Counted from the stretch's first letter, positions 1 to 11,523 are shown. The stretch is 64,000 nt of DNA from Cranoglanis bouderius (GCA_023630585.1 CM042562.1:11844684-11908683); one strand, 5' to 3'. Notes: generated by a model not told the origin, from the letters alone. Translations and numbers: made by a program.

Positions 1-284
1 TTGTGTGTGAGGAACTGTGTGTGTGTGAGTGTGTGCATAGCCTTGGCCTGATTTGAAATGTATTTTTCTTCCCTCTCCTTCCTGTCTTTAATTAATAATT
101 AAAATCGGCGAAGATGACAGTTCCTAATTAGGGCCATCTTGAAAGAATCTGTGAACGTATGAATGTTAGATGGGAAAGGACAGGGGGAAAAGAGAAGAGA
201 GATGGAGAGGAGGAGGAGAAGGAGTGAGAGGGAGGATGGCAAGGTGAGACTGAAATAGGGAAGTGTCGGAAACCATAAAATAAA

Positions 285-301
<17 letters not shown>

Positions 302-381
<80 letters not shown>
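302..381. repeat. (AT)40 microsatellite with adjoining poly(A)
   Basis: A pure alternating AT run of about 80 bases, immediately preceded by an A tract (282-302). Such A tracts next to AT repeats often mark old retroelement tails, but no element body is recognisable to the left. Confidence 0.95.
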
Positions 382-383
<2 letters not shown>

Positions 384-1008
384 GGCCATGTGCTATAAAT
401 TTAGCCCCTTTTTTTGCTACATCAGCTAAACACACAAGCACCTCTGGCCATGTGTGGCTTGGTGAATCAGGACGCAGCCCCTCCATCTCGTCGTAGGGAA
501 ACTCGAGCCGCTGTGGCCCACATCAAAGCTCTGTCTGTGGCGGTGGAGTGAGTGGAGAGGGCAAAAACAGGGGGAAGGAGGAGGGCATGCAAGGATTTAC
601 AACAATGACTCTTCATAAAAGCCCCCCGTGCTAAACTGCCCTATGAACAAGGCAGGTTGGAGGGGGGGGGGGATACGACAGAGCGTGTGACCCCCCAGAG
701 TGCAGGCAATAAGTCAGCTGGAGAGATCTCCCCATGACTTCTGTGATGGAGCATACACACTGTGATCAGCTCTCAGGTAAACACAAAGAGGAGGTGTGGA
801 GCAAGGGAGGGGAGAGATAGACAGAGAGAGAAAGAGAGAGGGATGAGAGCACGGAGGAGGGGTTGATGGAGGGAGAGATTTAATGAGGCCACAGTCGAAG
901 ACAAAATGGCTGCTGATTGACAGGGCCAGTGATGCGCTCGGGGAATGATGTCAAAGGCATGTTCCACATTAGGATCGAGGCACGAGAAGCAAAGGAAAAG
1001 AGAGGGAA

Positions 1009-1057
<49 letters not shown>

Positions 1058-2062
1058 AGAGAAAGAGGAGGAGGAGAGGAAGGAATGGCAATAGTTGTAT
1101 ATTCCAGAGTTGTTCAGGTAAAGGAGTATTCTGCCTGAGGGTGGCAGGGATTGCTCCACACACACACACCCTGCTGAAAACAAACAAACAAAAAAACAAT
1201 AGAAACCGTCACAGAAATTCTAATGGTTTCCACTACAAATACCATTACAAACCATCAGCTGTTAACCATTAAAACCATTACCAAATGTCAAAGGTGTTCT
1301 ATTGGTTCTTAATAAAATCCACTAGACATAAAATGTCCCCAGTAGAAGGCAACAAATTACCAGTAGAGACCCACAGGGACAATTACAGTTTCCATTAAAA
1401 CCAATACAACTCCGATTATAACCATTAAAAACATTTTAATGGAACATATACATACTTGGGACAACTCAGCTCACTCAATAAATGTATTACTACATGAGTC
1501 TACACTGTAGTTTAAAGCCCAAATATACACTTTTCACAGATTTTTCAAAAAGGTTCAAACTTATCTAGCAAAAATTGGGAAAAGATGCTTCATGTGAAAA
1601 AAGAATTCAAGTCCATCCAGGTGAAATTTAGTGCCACAAATTGACAACCTCAGAAGCGTGAGCCAGTATAAAACAGGGGCAGGCTGAGGTCAGTTTTGTT
1701 TTCTATACAACAAACAAAACAAAATGGAGGCACTGCTAGTTTCACCTCACAGTTTTCTCAGTGTTCTTGTTGCTCAAATATATACAAAAACACACTAGCT
1801 AGCTAACATTACTGCTAAATTCTCTCTTATATCCTGTCACACACAGACTGGCCATAATCACATGATTTTTCCATCTCCTCAGCAGTGAAAATGTAGTTAA
1901 TTTAGTTAGCTAGCTGAGCTGACAGCGACAAGGCAGTATTAAACTTGTTTGCTATCCCGTTAAGCTAAGTTATTGCAAATTAGCTGTGTGTGCTTCTAGT
2001 GACATTGAGTTGTATTCAGAGGGTGCAGACAGGTTGACTTAGCTGTTCGCTCCCAAGCAGGA

Positions 2063-2290
2063 GTGTGTGTGTGAGTGTGTGTGTGTGTGTGTGTGTCTGT
2101 GATAGGTGGGAATGAGCGGGTGTATTAAAAGCCTGCAGCAATGCCATCGGGAGAGACGCCCTTGTGGGGCACACAGGAGGGCGAGAGCGTGAAAAGAGGG
2201 AGTGAGAAAAGAAAGAAGGAAAGACGGACAGCTCACAATGGGCCATCTGGTTCCTGTAGAGAACGCTTGTAACCCCAGCCATGATGTCAT

Positions 2291-2334
<44 letters not shown>
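2063..2334. repeat. Paired (TG)n and (CA)n microsatellites
   Basis: A TG tract (2063-2096, interrupted by GA) and a CA tract (2292-2334) lie about 200 bases apart on the same strand, so their transcripts are complementary. A second such pair sits at 2633-2658 (TG) and 2786-2844 (CA). Confidence 0.9.
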
Positions 2335-2340
<6 letters not shown>

Positions 2341-3255
2341 AACCAACAAAAAGCACGCACAACCTCACACAGAGCTAAAGTGCGAAAGCATGTGTGAAAC
2401 TTTTGGATATGCAAACCCACTTTCTTTCACAGAAGTGTAAAAAGACGAGCATCTCTTATGGAACATGTGTGTAGTGAAATGCTCAGCGTGGCAGATGTTA
2501 AGAAGGAAGTGTGAGACAAGACTCTGATGAAATGAGATTTTTATCTGCCCTTGGATCGAGTGTATCTCAGCGTCTGGGTCAGGAGTCATCAGTATTTAGT
2601 CATGTATTGCAGGAGCTTGTTACACATGCATCTGTGTGTGTGTGTGTGTGTGTATGTGTTTGTCTGGCTGGATGGCTGGGGTCTGATCAGCTAGAGTTGC
2701 TGGATGATCAATACTCAGTACAGACCCACAGCTGTGGCCCCGGCTCTTAACGCCACACCAGCAATTAGTGCTCATACTGACCGCTCACACACACGCACAC
2801 ACACACACGCACACACACACACACACACACATACACACACACACCCATCTGCCATTGTATTTCTTTACCGGCCTTTGCATGTACTCATCTGTCTTGGGAA
2901 AAGCCGGAAAAAGGAAAGCTTTTTTTTTTTCCCTGTCCATGGTTTCTGTAGAGCAGTATTACACCATAAGTAGACAACAACACAAAAATCTGCATCGTAC
3001 TGACATCAGTCATTTTTGAATATCTGTGTTTTTGCAAAATAAATGTATCCATGGACATTAAGCTACTTAATTTTTTTTTTTTTTTTTTGCATTTATGTGA
3101 AACTGATCTCAGTAAAAAATGATCTGAATGTCAACATTGAGCCGTATGAATTACTACGAATTTGCTTAATCGTGTTGAGTTTTGTTTGGATACGGCTGAG
3201 ATTTCAGTTTCAGTTATGCAGAGCATAAGATAAAGACAGATAAACAAAGAAGGGT

Positions 3256-3291
<36 letters not shown>

Positions 3292-3577
3292 AGAAGAGGA
3301 GAAACTTTACCACAGCTGTGGCAGTGGTACTCCAAACAAGCCCTCCGCCATATCTCTTCATTTTCCTACTTTTTCAATGTGAATAGTATGGAATTTTAAG
3401 AGACTGAGATGGAATGAGAGTATCAGACATTCTCCTTTGAATGAAGGCCAGAAAACGATACACTAATGGTGTTGGTTAAGATAAGAGAGTCTTGCATAAC
3501 AGCTGGAGTGTGTGAACATTCCTCCTTTTTGCTCTCACTTACCTTGACCCTGTGAAGCCAAAGTCTTTTCAAATGAC

Positions 3578-3580
<3 letters not shown>

Positions 3581-3641
<61 letters not shown>

Positions 3642-3709
3642 GTGTGCCACCTCAGCTTTGGCACTAATCACCTCATAATGATTTGGCCCCTCTGGTCAGA
3701 AAGAGAGAG

Positions 3710-3749
<40 letters not shown>
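3581..3749. repeat. Inverted CT / GA microsatellite pair
   Basis: A CT tract (3581-3641) and a GA tract (3702-3749) are separated by about 60 bases of ordinary sequence. The arms are reverse complements. Each carries one interruption, a G at 3621 on the left and a C at 3710 on the right, at roughly corresponding places. Another CT tract follows at 3994-4039. Confidence 0.9.
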
Positions 3750-3750
<1 letters not shown>

Positions 3751-3991
3751 CAGGAAAAGTTGTATTAATTACCCTGTGCTGGCCAGCCTGATCGTTTTTA
3801 TCACTGATTTGTCCTCTCTGCAGTTGTGACCGGAGATAAAAGTGAAAGCAAATGCCTCTGATAGTCTGTAGAAGAGCGAGGGAGGGAATGATCAAGCGTT
3901 AGAGGAATGGCGGAGTTGAGAAAAAGGCTGAGAGATGTGTCGAAGGCCTCAGACGTGAAATTAAACATGTCTGCTCTGTTTTTCTCTCTCG

Positions 3992-4042
<51 letters not shown>

Positions 4043-4119
4043 AAACCGAAATGGCATCTCACGTAATTGATAACTGCCTTGTCCAATTATTTTGCACATA
4101 ACAATACACAGTGGCCCCT

Positions 4120-4660
4120 CACACACGCTTTAGCCATGTTGTAATTAGCCATGCTAATATCCCTTTTATTGGCCTTAATATTGCCCGACGCCTCGCTGCC
4201 ATCCAAGGGCCACCAGGGCCCCTTGTCCTGTCACGAATGCTGATTATTGAGAAGGATAGCTTTAATCAAACCTAATTGCGGTTAATTTTTTTTCCTCCCC
4301 TCCCTCGCTCTCTGCGTTGCCAGCGTCTAATGCTACCGACTCCTTGATATTCCATTAAATTACAGTTTAACGGCCTCCTTTGTTTTTGATGCTGCACCGA
4401 GAACGCGAGGTTCTGTATTCGTTTAGAAAGACGGGAGAGGGAGAGAGAAAGCAAGTAACGTAGGGTCATAATTGCTCTCCTGCTCACAAAGGAGCAATTT
4501 CCTCAATCCCCACACAGAATTGAAATGGCTCCTAATTCAGCCGATATTACGCGGAGTTGTGGACTGAGGCCCGAGATGATTTTCATTAGATAGCACAACA
4601 GCTTTGCTTAATCAACTACTGAGAACGAAGGAGACAAACAGACAGCAGTTATACAAAGCC
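4120..4660 (+). promoter_or_regulatory. Candidate conserved non-coding element (intron)
   Basis: About 540 bases nearly free of simple repeats in an otherwise microsatellite-rich intron. It contains several homeodomain-type cores (GTAATTAGCC near 4141, GGTTAATTTT near 4279, CCTAATTCAG near 4531) and ATTA/TAAT cores on both strands. EBF genes are known to be embedded in conserved non-coding elements across vertebrates. That this stretch is one of them is inferred from its texture only. Confidence 0.35.
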
Positions 4661-5263
4661 CTAATGAGGGCTTATTGTGTGGAGCTGTGTGGATATATTC
4701 AAATATATTGGTATAAATATTCATATATATGAATATAAGACGTTCGGTAACTTGGACTACACCATATGTGCACAAAAAAAGGCTTATTGTGATGATTTTG
4801 CTATATGATATGATATAATAACTAACGATTTAAAATAATAATAATAGTAAAAAAAGGGGGTTCCAGAATCAGGTTTGATCTGGATTTATATAATTTATTC
4901 AGTACCAATAAATAAATAAATAAAAATCAATTTAAGAGCCTCCATAATTAGTTGAAATGATCACAAAATAACAACAAAACTTTTTTTTTTCTTTTTAATT
5001 GTATTATTTGCTTAATACAGGATATCATTATAATGTGATATCAGCCATTAACAGACAATAAATCTGGTTAAACAGAAAAAAAATTTAAATAAATGTCAAT
5101 ATTTAGGATATTTTGACAGTGATTGTGAATGCATATCAAGTGTTTATGAACTTCCTCGGGATCTTTATGACAGCCGTTCTTTTTTATGTGTGGATTTTTC
5201 TCCAAATTATTCTTCCTTCTACTGTTACATCTGGGAAGTTTGTGACTCTGTATGCGTGCGGAT

Positions 5264-5264
5264 A

Positions 5265-5310
<46 letters not shown>

Positions 5311-5312
5311 CG
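5264..5312. repeat. Alternating TG/CG tract, Z-DNA prone
   Basis: About 49 bases of strictly alternating purine-pyrimidine sequence: a TG run passing into a short GC run (gcgcgcgcgcg, near 5302-5312). GC dinucleotide alternation next to TG repeats is the classic Z-forming arrangement. Confidence 0.85.
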
Positions 5313-6682
5313 AGTGTGTGTGAGTCAGGCTGTTTGTTTGTCGTCTGGCACAGGGAGCAAGTGAATGAGGGCCATGTTTCAGCCGAGATATGGCCTGATA
5401 CCTGCTGTGGAAACATTACGACCCTATGGGGAAATAAGTACTGGGGTCTGAGAATTACAGCCCATAACACTCATCCTCCGAGCGACACGTCCGAACACAC
5501 TGGCCTGCGAGCGCTGCCCTGCACACGCCACACAATTAAAGCTGAAGTTGCCATCATAAGAGTGGAGATTTTTACAGCCTTCCAGACAGCACTATGACCA
5601 CTTCCTCCCAAACTGTGGATGCCGTTATGGCATTTATGTTTCGTTTATGACGGCCGACAATGATTTTCTGACACCATCCAAGGCCACCTTTTCATTTAAA
5701 AAAAAAAAAAAAAAACCCCAAAACTCACTTTTCTGTGCTCTCTCCATCTTTATCTCCATTTATCTATCTCGCGCACACTGTCAGGGTGGAGAGCTAGAAT
5801 GTAAACAGATGAGGCCGGGATGAGGAGAGGTGTTCAGGGTTACGGGGATCATTTCACATTGTGATTTATGGCCCTAGCCGCGGAGGGCTCGTCTGGCGTG
5901 TGCCCCCTGACTCTCGCCTGTTTGCCCAGTGCCGTGCTGTACATGTGTTAACTCGACACGGCAACGCAATCAGCAATGCATGACATCGGCCATGCATGGC
6001 ACCTCTCTGGTTTGAGGCTAACCTTAGAGGGGGGGCGGAGGCAAATATTTGTGCACATGGACATCCATATGTAAGACATCCAGGTTGGATATTCCTGCTG
6101 AACGAAGCATTATTTGCATCTGCATGTATGTCTTCTGAGATGAAGTGCATGCGACCAGTGAGACGGTCTTCTCCATAATCCCTCTCTTCTTTCTTTCTCT
6201 TTTCCTCTTATTTTTCTTCTTCTTCTTCTTCTTCTTCTTCTTCTTCTGTGACAGCTCTTAAAGTGTCTTATTGATGAGACTTGAGAAAAATACATCTGTA
6301 GAGTGGGAAGAAGTTGAGAGCCACTTGTTCAACACTTACCCTTAACCATTCGTTCAGATGCACTGGCTTAGGTGCAGGTGTGTTGCTGTGTGAGACTGTG
6401 TGTACTGTATGTGTGTTGGTGCCAGAGGGGATCCACCTCGACTTTTACACACACATGACATTTGCGGAGCAGATTAGGTTGGCTGTAATTTGCACTGTAA
6501 TTGCTGGGCGCTGCTGGTCTGGTGCATGGGCTCGGCTCTAATTGTCAGAGCGAGGTGGAAGTTTTTCGTGGGCCGCTCTCACCTTGTTAAGTGCTCAAAC
6601 GTCTCCTGATGATGAGAGGGGCTCAGGTGCACTCGTTTGCCTCCCTTTAATTACAGGATGGAAAGGAGGAGGGGGAGAGAGA

Positions 6683-6715
6683 GGGGTAGGGGTGGGGGTG
6701 GGTGTGGGGGGGGGG
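6683..6715 (+). other. G-quadruplex-forming tract in the pre-mRNA strand
   Basis: Five runs of at least three G separated by 1-3 bases (GGGG-TA-GGGG-T-GGGGG-T-GGG-TGT-G10) on the transcribed-sense strand, about 420 bases before the exon at 7131. The arrangement meets the usual G3+N1-7 definition with very short loops. Confidence 0.75.
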
Positions 6716-6882
6716 TGCAGAATATCTGCCTACCTAGTGCGAGTGTGGACAGATGGGTTCTAATGGGAATTGTGGGATTTGTATGCATCAGACGGACAGA
6801 CAGACAGTTTCTGTGAGACATCCACTGGGAGGGTTTCCGAACAAAACACTCGGGATCATTACTGTTGAGCTTGCTCCGTGCA

Positions 6883-6885
<3 letters not shown>

Positions 6886-6942
<57 letters not shown>

Positions 6943-6947
6943 TGTGT
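6886..6947. repeat. (TG)n microsatellite upstream of exon 7131-7212
   Basis: A TG run of 54 bases (6886-6939) plus a few imperfect units, about 190 bases before the acceptor. It is complementary to the CA tract just after the same exon (7237-7279). Confidence 0.95.
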
Positions 6948-7130
6948 TTGGGCTGTTTACAATTTACAGCTGGTAGGTTTACAACTTGTGGAGTTTTCAC
7001 CTCTGCTGGGAAGTCCATATCTATTTTCCGTATTATTGATCCGTCCCTGGCTGAGTTTGTCGAGTATGTTCGGAGCTGGATTGATTGTCTTACGTGGATT
7101 TCTTTTCTTTCTCTGGTTTTTGTTTTACAG

Positions 7131-7212
7131 ATTCTTTTTGAAATTCTTCCTCAAGTGCAATCAGAACTGCCTGAAGAATGCAGGCAACCCACGAGACATG
7201 CGCAGGTTCCAG
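7131..7212 (+). CDS. ebf3: ebf3 coding exon: end of DNA-binding domain, part 1
   Basis: 82 bases between a clear acceptor (tgttttacag, ending 7130) and the donor gtaatt (7213). The first base completes a split Arg codon; the rest reads FFLKFFLKCNQNC...RDMRRFQ, 27 residues, a near-invariant segment of vertebrate EBF proteins just C-terminal to the zinc knuckle (which would be in the exon to the left). EBF proteins are nuclear, sequence-specific activators that bind a TCCCNNGGGA-type palindrome as dimers. By length the exon should start near residue 186 of a protein of about 596. It sits between complementary TG (6886-6947) and CA (7237-7279) tracts. Its length is not a multiple of three, so skipping it would shift the frame and break the DNA-binding domain. 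The segment alone does not tell EBF paralogues apart; the later exons do. Confidence 0.97.
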
Positions 7213-7234
7213 GTAATTCTCTTCCTCTCTCTTT

Positions 7235-7281
<47 letters not shown>

Positions 7282-7667
7282 ACACATCCACAAAGGCCAT
7301 TCGCTATTCTGAAATAAAAATAGGCTCCTGCAGTCTATAGAGCAGGTATTGTAAAGCAGGTGGATAGGAGGGATGTGGAACCAGAGATGGCGTGGGAGAG
7401 TTCCTCTCTTGGGACATGATGATTCAGCCCTTGGTATTGAACATACAAACCGTTCACCTGCTGTACCATCCTGCTTCATAATGCACTCACACCTTACAAA
7501 TCACCACCACACAGACATTGTAACACTTTTATTTAAAACCGTATAGCAAAAGATATATCCAAGACATATCTATCAAATCTGTGAAATCTTTTACGATTCA
7601 AAGGAACACTTTTGCCAGTCTTTCAGCATTTTTTCCCTTTCTTTTTTTCCTTTTCCACCAGCTTCAG

Positions 7668-7756
<89 letters not shown>

Positions 7757-10746
7757 CTTGTGAACACATCTCAATCTTCCAAAAACTTGGACAGCTGACA
7801 GCACTAACCAATTCAGTTTGGAAATAAAGTGACCATCCAATTGAAATGAAACATGTTGTCATATACAGTACATGAAAACAATATGAGGTGTATGTTGGAT
7901 ACTACAGTAATAAAATGGGTACAACTGGGATTAAAGCAGCTTTACAGTACAATGACTGCACACATGATGTGTACGATGTGCGACGTGTGCGTGCTCACAT
8001 ACACACCCACGTGTGTGCTTAGAATTTTAGACGTTTTGGTAACAATTAGTTTGAATTTGTATGTATGACAAGATTCTATAATTAAGATTGGGGGAAAACC
8101 ACATCACCTTTTGAATAAATCACCATTTATAGGAAGTACTATAGTACTACAGTACTAAACTGTTCACTTTTATAGCGCGTTCAACACTAGTCGTTGCTTT
8201 ACAGATGTAGATTCAGGATGTAGATTCATCTAGAGACCATTATGTCCATGACTCAATGCTACAATATAATCATTTTAAACAAAGAATATAAAAACAAATA
8301 TCAGCTTACTTTTCGTTAGATACAAGCGCTATGCGTTTCTGCATTGTGCTCCGGGTTAACTCTAATGATGAAATGTGTGAGCTTATATCCTCGGCCGTGT
8401 TATAAAGATGTTTAACATGACAAACAGGATCCCTGGAAACAGGCAGCAGTGGCGGTGGAGTTTTTCATTTTTCATGCACTGCAGGCCGAGTGGACGAGGG
8501 CCAGGGATGATATTGATCCATGTGTCCAGAGCAGAAGGTCAGAGTCAGAGTGAGAGGAAGTGTCCTTTCTGACTCTGTGGTGACTAAAAGAAACATCCGT
8601 CACTGCTGATGGCCCACCTGACTCTCTTGTTCTCCCCCTCTCTCTGTCTTTCTAATCTCCTCTCCTCCCTGAAGGTTTAACTGGTCTTAACAGGGCACCA
8701 GGGCCCTTGGTGCACTTTTTCCCTGCCTGCTGCTGCCTCAGCAAAAGAGACGAAGGCGCGAAGGGAACCATAATGATGACCTGCTGACCTGGAAGAACAT
8801 CTTCGAAGACTGTCCCACATTTTGCCCATTCTCTCTAGTATTGCATTCTGAGAAGCACTCAGTTATCTGGGTCGCTCCTTCTATAGGAAGATGAAGAAGC
8901 CATTTATAACCAGAACTTTGATCTCCTTGGCCATATACGGTTATGATTTTTCACCCGAATCTACCCGAGAAGATACTATTTCTATATGGTCCACAATCTT
9001 CATCCTAAATATGCCGTCGTTCAGTACAGTTTGGTCTTCCACTTTATTCCTAGCACCGATTGCGACTGTCTTCACAAGCAGTGCGGCCGTCTCTTATCCT
9101 GACCGCTCCATGTTAAACTAAATGCCATCTCTAGAATAAATTTCACACATGTTCCACCCGAAAAAGATCCCGTGTCAGGGTCATGCTTCTGGTGCTCCTT
9201 TCTGTTCCTCTCTTGATCCTCTTTTCCTCGTCCCTCACTCGGGCAGGTGGGGGCCGGAGCATGGCCTATCCATCATCCTGGTAGAGATACAGAGCCAGAG
9301 AGCGAGGGGGGATGTAAAAGCTGCTCTGATGTTTATTCTGATGCTGATTTCCAGCTTTCTGTCTCTATCTCACCCCCTTTTCGCCTTCTTGTCTCCATTC
9401 AAATGCTAAACGCTCCCCTTCGTCAGATCAAGTGCCCCTGTTGAAGCTACGACTGTGAGCCAAACAGATAAAAAAAACAGAATAGCGACCTTGCTAATTC
9501 ACTGAAGAGTTTCCTTTTTTGCTTTTTCAAGAGCGCGCCCCCCCCCCACCCACCAGTCTCATTTATCTCTGCACTGACTCACACTGCCACTAATGAGGGA
9601 AAACAACTAATCAATATATCAATAGATCAATGCAGATGGGTAGCATTAGCACTGTGAGGGCCACAGGCAACGTTTGAGAGACTGTTAACGCCTGAAAGAG
9701 CAAACGAGAGCCTCTTCTCCTGTCTGTGTTCATGCAAGTGGCAGATTAATGCCTAATTGGAGGTTTGTCAAAGATCCCAGACACACACACAACCGCAAAC
9801 ACATCCACACAACACACACACACACACGCACACACAAAAAACGTGTTTGAGTGACAGGGGCTCTTTATATAAAGAACACTCGAATGCACTTGCCTAAGTG
9901 TATCCTTTTTATAGAAGGCAAAACTGCTCTTATCCACACAAAGGTTAATTGTAGCTATCAAGTGAGAAATTGAATCTGCTTTATATAGCTTGGCTGGGTT
10001 GAAACCTCTTTTTGACGTATAGACCTGCTGCAGTCAGGCTCTGGAAATATAAAATGTTAAATATTGTTTAATTTAATTAAGTGCCTGTAACACTGTGAGG
10101 AGGCACTCCATTTTTTTTTGAGAAGAATAATGAAATATTAAATGACAAATGCGTCCCATGGGCACATGATGACACTGAGCGATGTTTATGAACCACACGC
10201 CGTGTGAAACTCATATGTCGCATATTTTAGAAGCGCACACCTTCTTCCGGGGAAAAAAAAAAAAAGGTCATTAATAATCATCATCTTCTCCTAAAATCTG
10301 ATCCTTGGTCCCTCAAGCTTGGTAGCTGCTGACTCGGGTGTTTGTTTGAGAAACCCGTGAAAGCAGCTGCTCGCTGATTAGTAGAGTGTAATTTATTTTC
10401 TTAATAAGGTGAACTCGGTGGCAGTAAACTAAGGAAGGTCCCCATGTCACCCCTCCTCATGATTCCTGCAGGCAAATAAACAATAGCTAGCTTATGTCAG
10501 TCACCTGTGGTTATTGGTTATTGTGTGGAAGATGTTAAAAACTTGATTTTCAGAATTTCAAAAAGCTCGCATGGCATGGGGAAAGGTCGAACGTTCCCAA
10601 ATAAGAAACAAAACTAAAGGAAATAAAATCATTGTATCCACAGCATCAACAGTACACTCAAATAACTCTAATAACGATAATGACTATAATATTACAATGA
10701 TCATCCATAATATAACGATCATCCATCCACCTTCCTCTTTTTGCAG
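7213..10746 (+). other. ebf3: ebf3 intron, 3.5 kb
   Basis: Runs from gtaatt at 7213 to an acceptor with a T/C-rich tract (ccaccttcctctttttgcag, ending 10746). It contains CA tracts at 7237-7279 and 7670-7750, a short palindrome AGTACTATAGTACT at 8135-8148, and a small CA-rich patch at 9780-9836. The stretches near 8400-8560 and 10010-10450 are of ordinary complexity and could hold regulatory sequence. I see no gene; the open frame at 8891-9121 has no recognisable domain or codon signal. Confidence 0.85.
7237..7279. repeat. (CA)n microsatellite 24 bases after a donor site
   Basis: A pure CA run of 43 bases starting 24 bases after the donor at 7213. Intronic CA repeats close to donors are known binding sites of hnRNP L, which can enhance or silence the neighbouring exon; that it acts so here is inference. 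Confidence 0.95.
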
Positions 10747-10891
10747 GTTGTTATATCGACGACAGTTAACGTGGACGGTCATGTGTTGGCCGTTTCGGAT
10801 AACATGTTCGTCCACAACAACTCCAAACATGGCCGCCGTGCTCGGCGCCTTGACCCCTCTGAAGGTACGGCCCCTCCTTATCTGGAGAATG
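10747..10891 (+). CDS. ebf3: ebf3 coding exon: end of DNA-binding domain and linker
   Basis: 145 bases: 48 whole codons plus one base. It reads VVISTTVNVDGHVLAVSDN...MFVHNNSKHGRRARRLDPSEG followed by TAPPYLEN. This is the last beta-strand part of the EBF DNA-binding domain and its basic tail (KHGRRARR), which overlaps the known nuclear-localisation region, then the linker to the IPT domain. The TAPxYLEN linker is the EBF3 type (human TAPSYLEN; here Pro replaces Ser), whereas EBF1 has a shorter TPSYLEH version. The donor used for this form is gtaggc at 10892. A second in-frame donor, gtacgg at 10865, lies 27 bases upstream; its use would join DPSE directly to ATPCIKA and drop nine linker residues. 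The acceptor is ttgcag at 10741-10746. Confidence 0.97.
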
Positions 10892-10892
10892 G
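10865..10892 (+). promoter_or_regulatory. ebf3: Tandem in-frame splice donors 27 nt apart
   Basis: Two GT donors (gtacgg at 10865 and gtaggc at 10892) leave the same phase (one base, g), so either joins in frame to the next exon (ct acc ccg...). The proximal form lacks the nine residues GTAPPYLEN. Vertebrate EBF mRNAs with and without this linker segment are, to my knowledge, known. Confidence 0.7.
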
Positions 10893-11177
10893 TAGGCACA
10901 TTTTACATGAACTTATTATTTGCAGCGCTTTTCCCCACTTTTTTTCCCCCCTTCTTTCTCTTCCCTTCTTCTCTTCTTCCTCCTGTTTAGGCACATTTCC
11001 ATCCTTTCTTTTCTCTTTTCCGAGCTTCTTAGAGTGTAGTGTAATGTAGAGGTCTAGTTCGTGAGGACTAGTTTAGTTTATAGTAAGCCTTTTTTCCCTT
11101 CTTTCTTACACGCTTACACTTGTAGATCACATGGGTTAGTTTTCATTCTCTTACGTTACTACCTGCTTTCTCCATCT

Positions 11178-11217
<40 letters not shown>

Positions 11218-11523
11218 GACGTGTCATGAATGATGTTGGGCCACGTGTAAGTCAAGGGTGACAAAACTCTTCCAGAAATAACATCTCACTGATTTATCCA
11301 GCATTTGAGAGTATGGAAATACAAACTCGTATAACTCAAGTGTCCAGAGCATGAATTAAATTTAATCTCACCAAGACGTTTTGCTATTTATCGTAAGGTC
11401 AAGTAGCTTTGTGCCAGGAAGCCATCCAAACAACATATCCTTTTTGGCCTCACTGCTTTAAAACCATAATCTTTGTATGTTCCGTTTTAATGATCTCATG
11501 TCAGCTCATGCGCACCATATCAA

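Larger units (their letters stand above)
1..7130 (+). other. ebf3: 3' part of an ebf3 intron (upstream exons outside window)
   Basis: There is no coding exon from the window start to the acceptor ending at 7130 (tgttttacag). The stretch holds many microsatellites (302-381 AT, 1013-1053 GA, 2063-2096 TG, 2292-2334 CA, 2633-2658 TG, 2786-2844 CA, 3260-3287 GA, 3581-3641 CT, 3702-3749 GA, 3994-4039 CT, 5264-5312 TG/CG, 6214-6247 TTC, 6886-6947 TG). At 1190-1440 there is an A-rich patch with repeated CCATTAAAACC-like motifs, probably a decayed dispersed repeat. A low-repeat stretch at 4120-4660 is listed separately. The apparent ORFs here are repeat translations such as poly-Ile-Tyr or Ser-Leu and are not genes. 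Confidence 0.8.

Noticed and set aside
99..486. Open frames on the minus strand of 96 and 106 codons.
   Set aside because: They read through the AT/A tract as Ile-Tyr repeats and Phe runs. No domain and no codon signal; repeat translation.
773..1199. Open frame of 136 codons and overlapping frames.
   Set aside because: Driven by the GA/CT tract (Ser-Leu and Arg-Glu runs). Not a gene.
6753..7340. Open frame of 195 codons covering exon 7131-7212.
   Set aside because: Its frame differs from the exon frame; length comes from the TG and CA tracts. The real coding part is the exon read in the other frame.
8165..8250. TTTTATAGCGCGTTCAACAC and following, similar to the edge of the repeat at 58687-58881.
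   Set aside because: The similarity is short and the body is missing; too weak to call.
8891..9121. Open frame of 76 codons starting MKKPFITRTLIS.
   Set aside because: No simple repeat explains it, but there is no recognisable domain, no conserved homologue that I recall, and it lies in an intron. Length is within chance.
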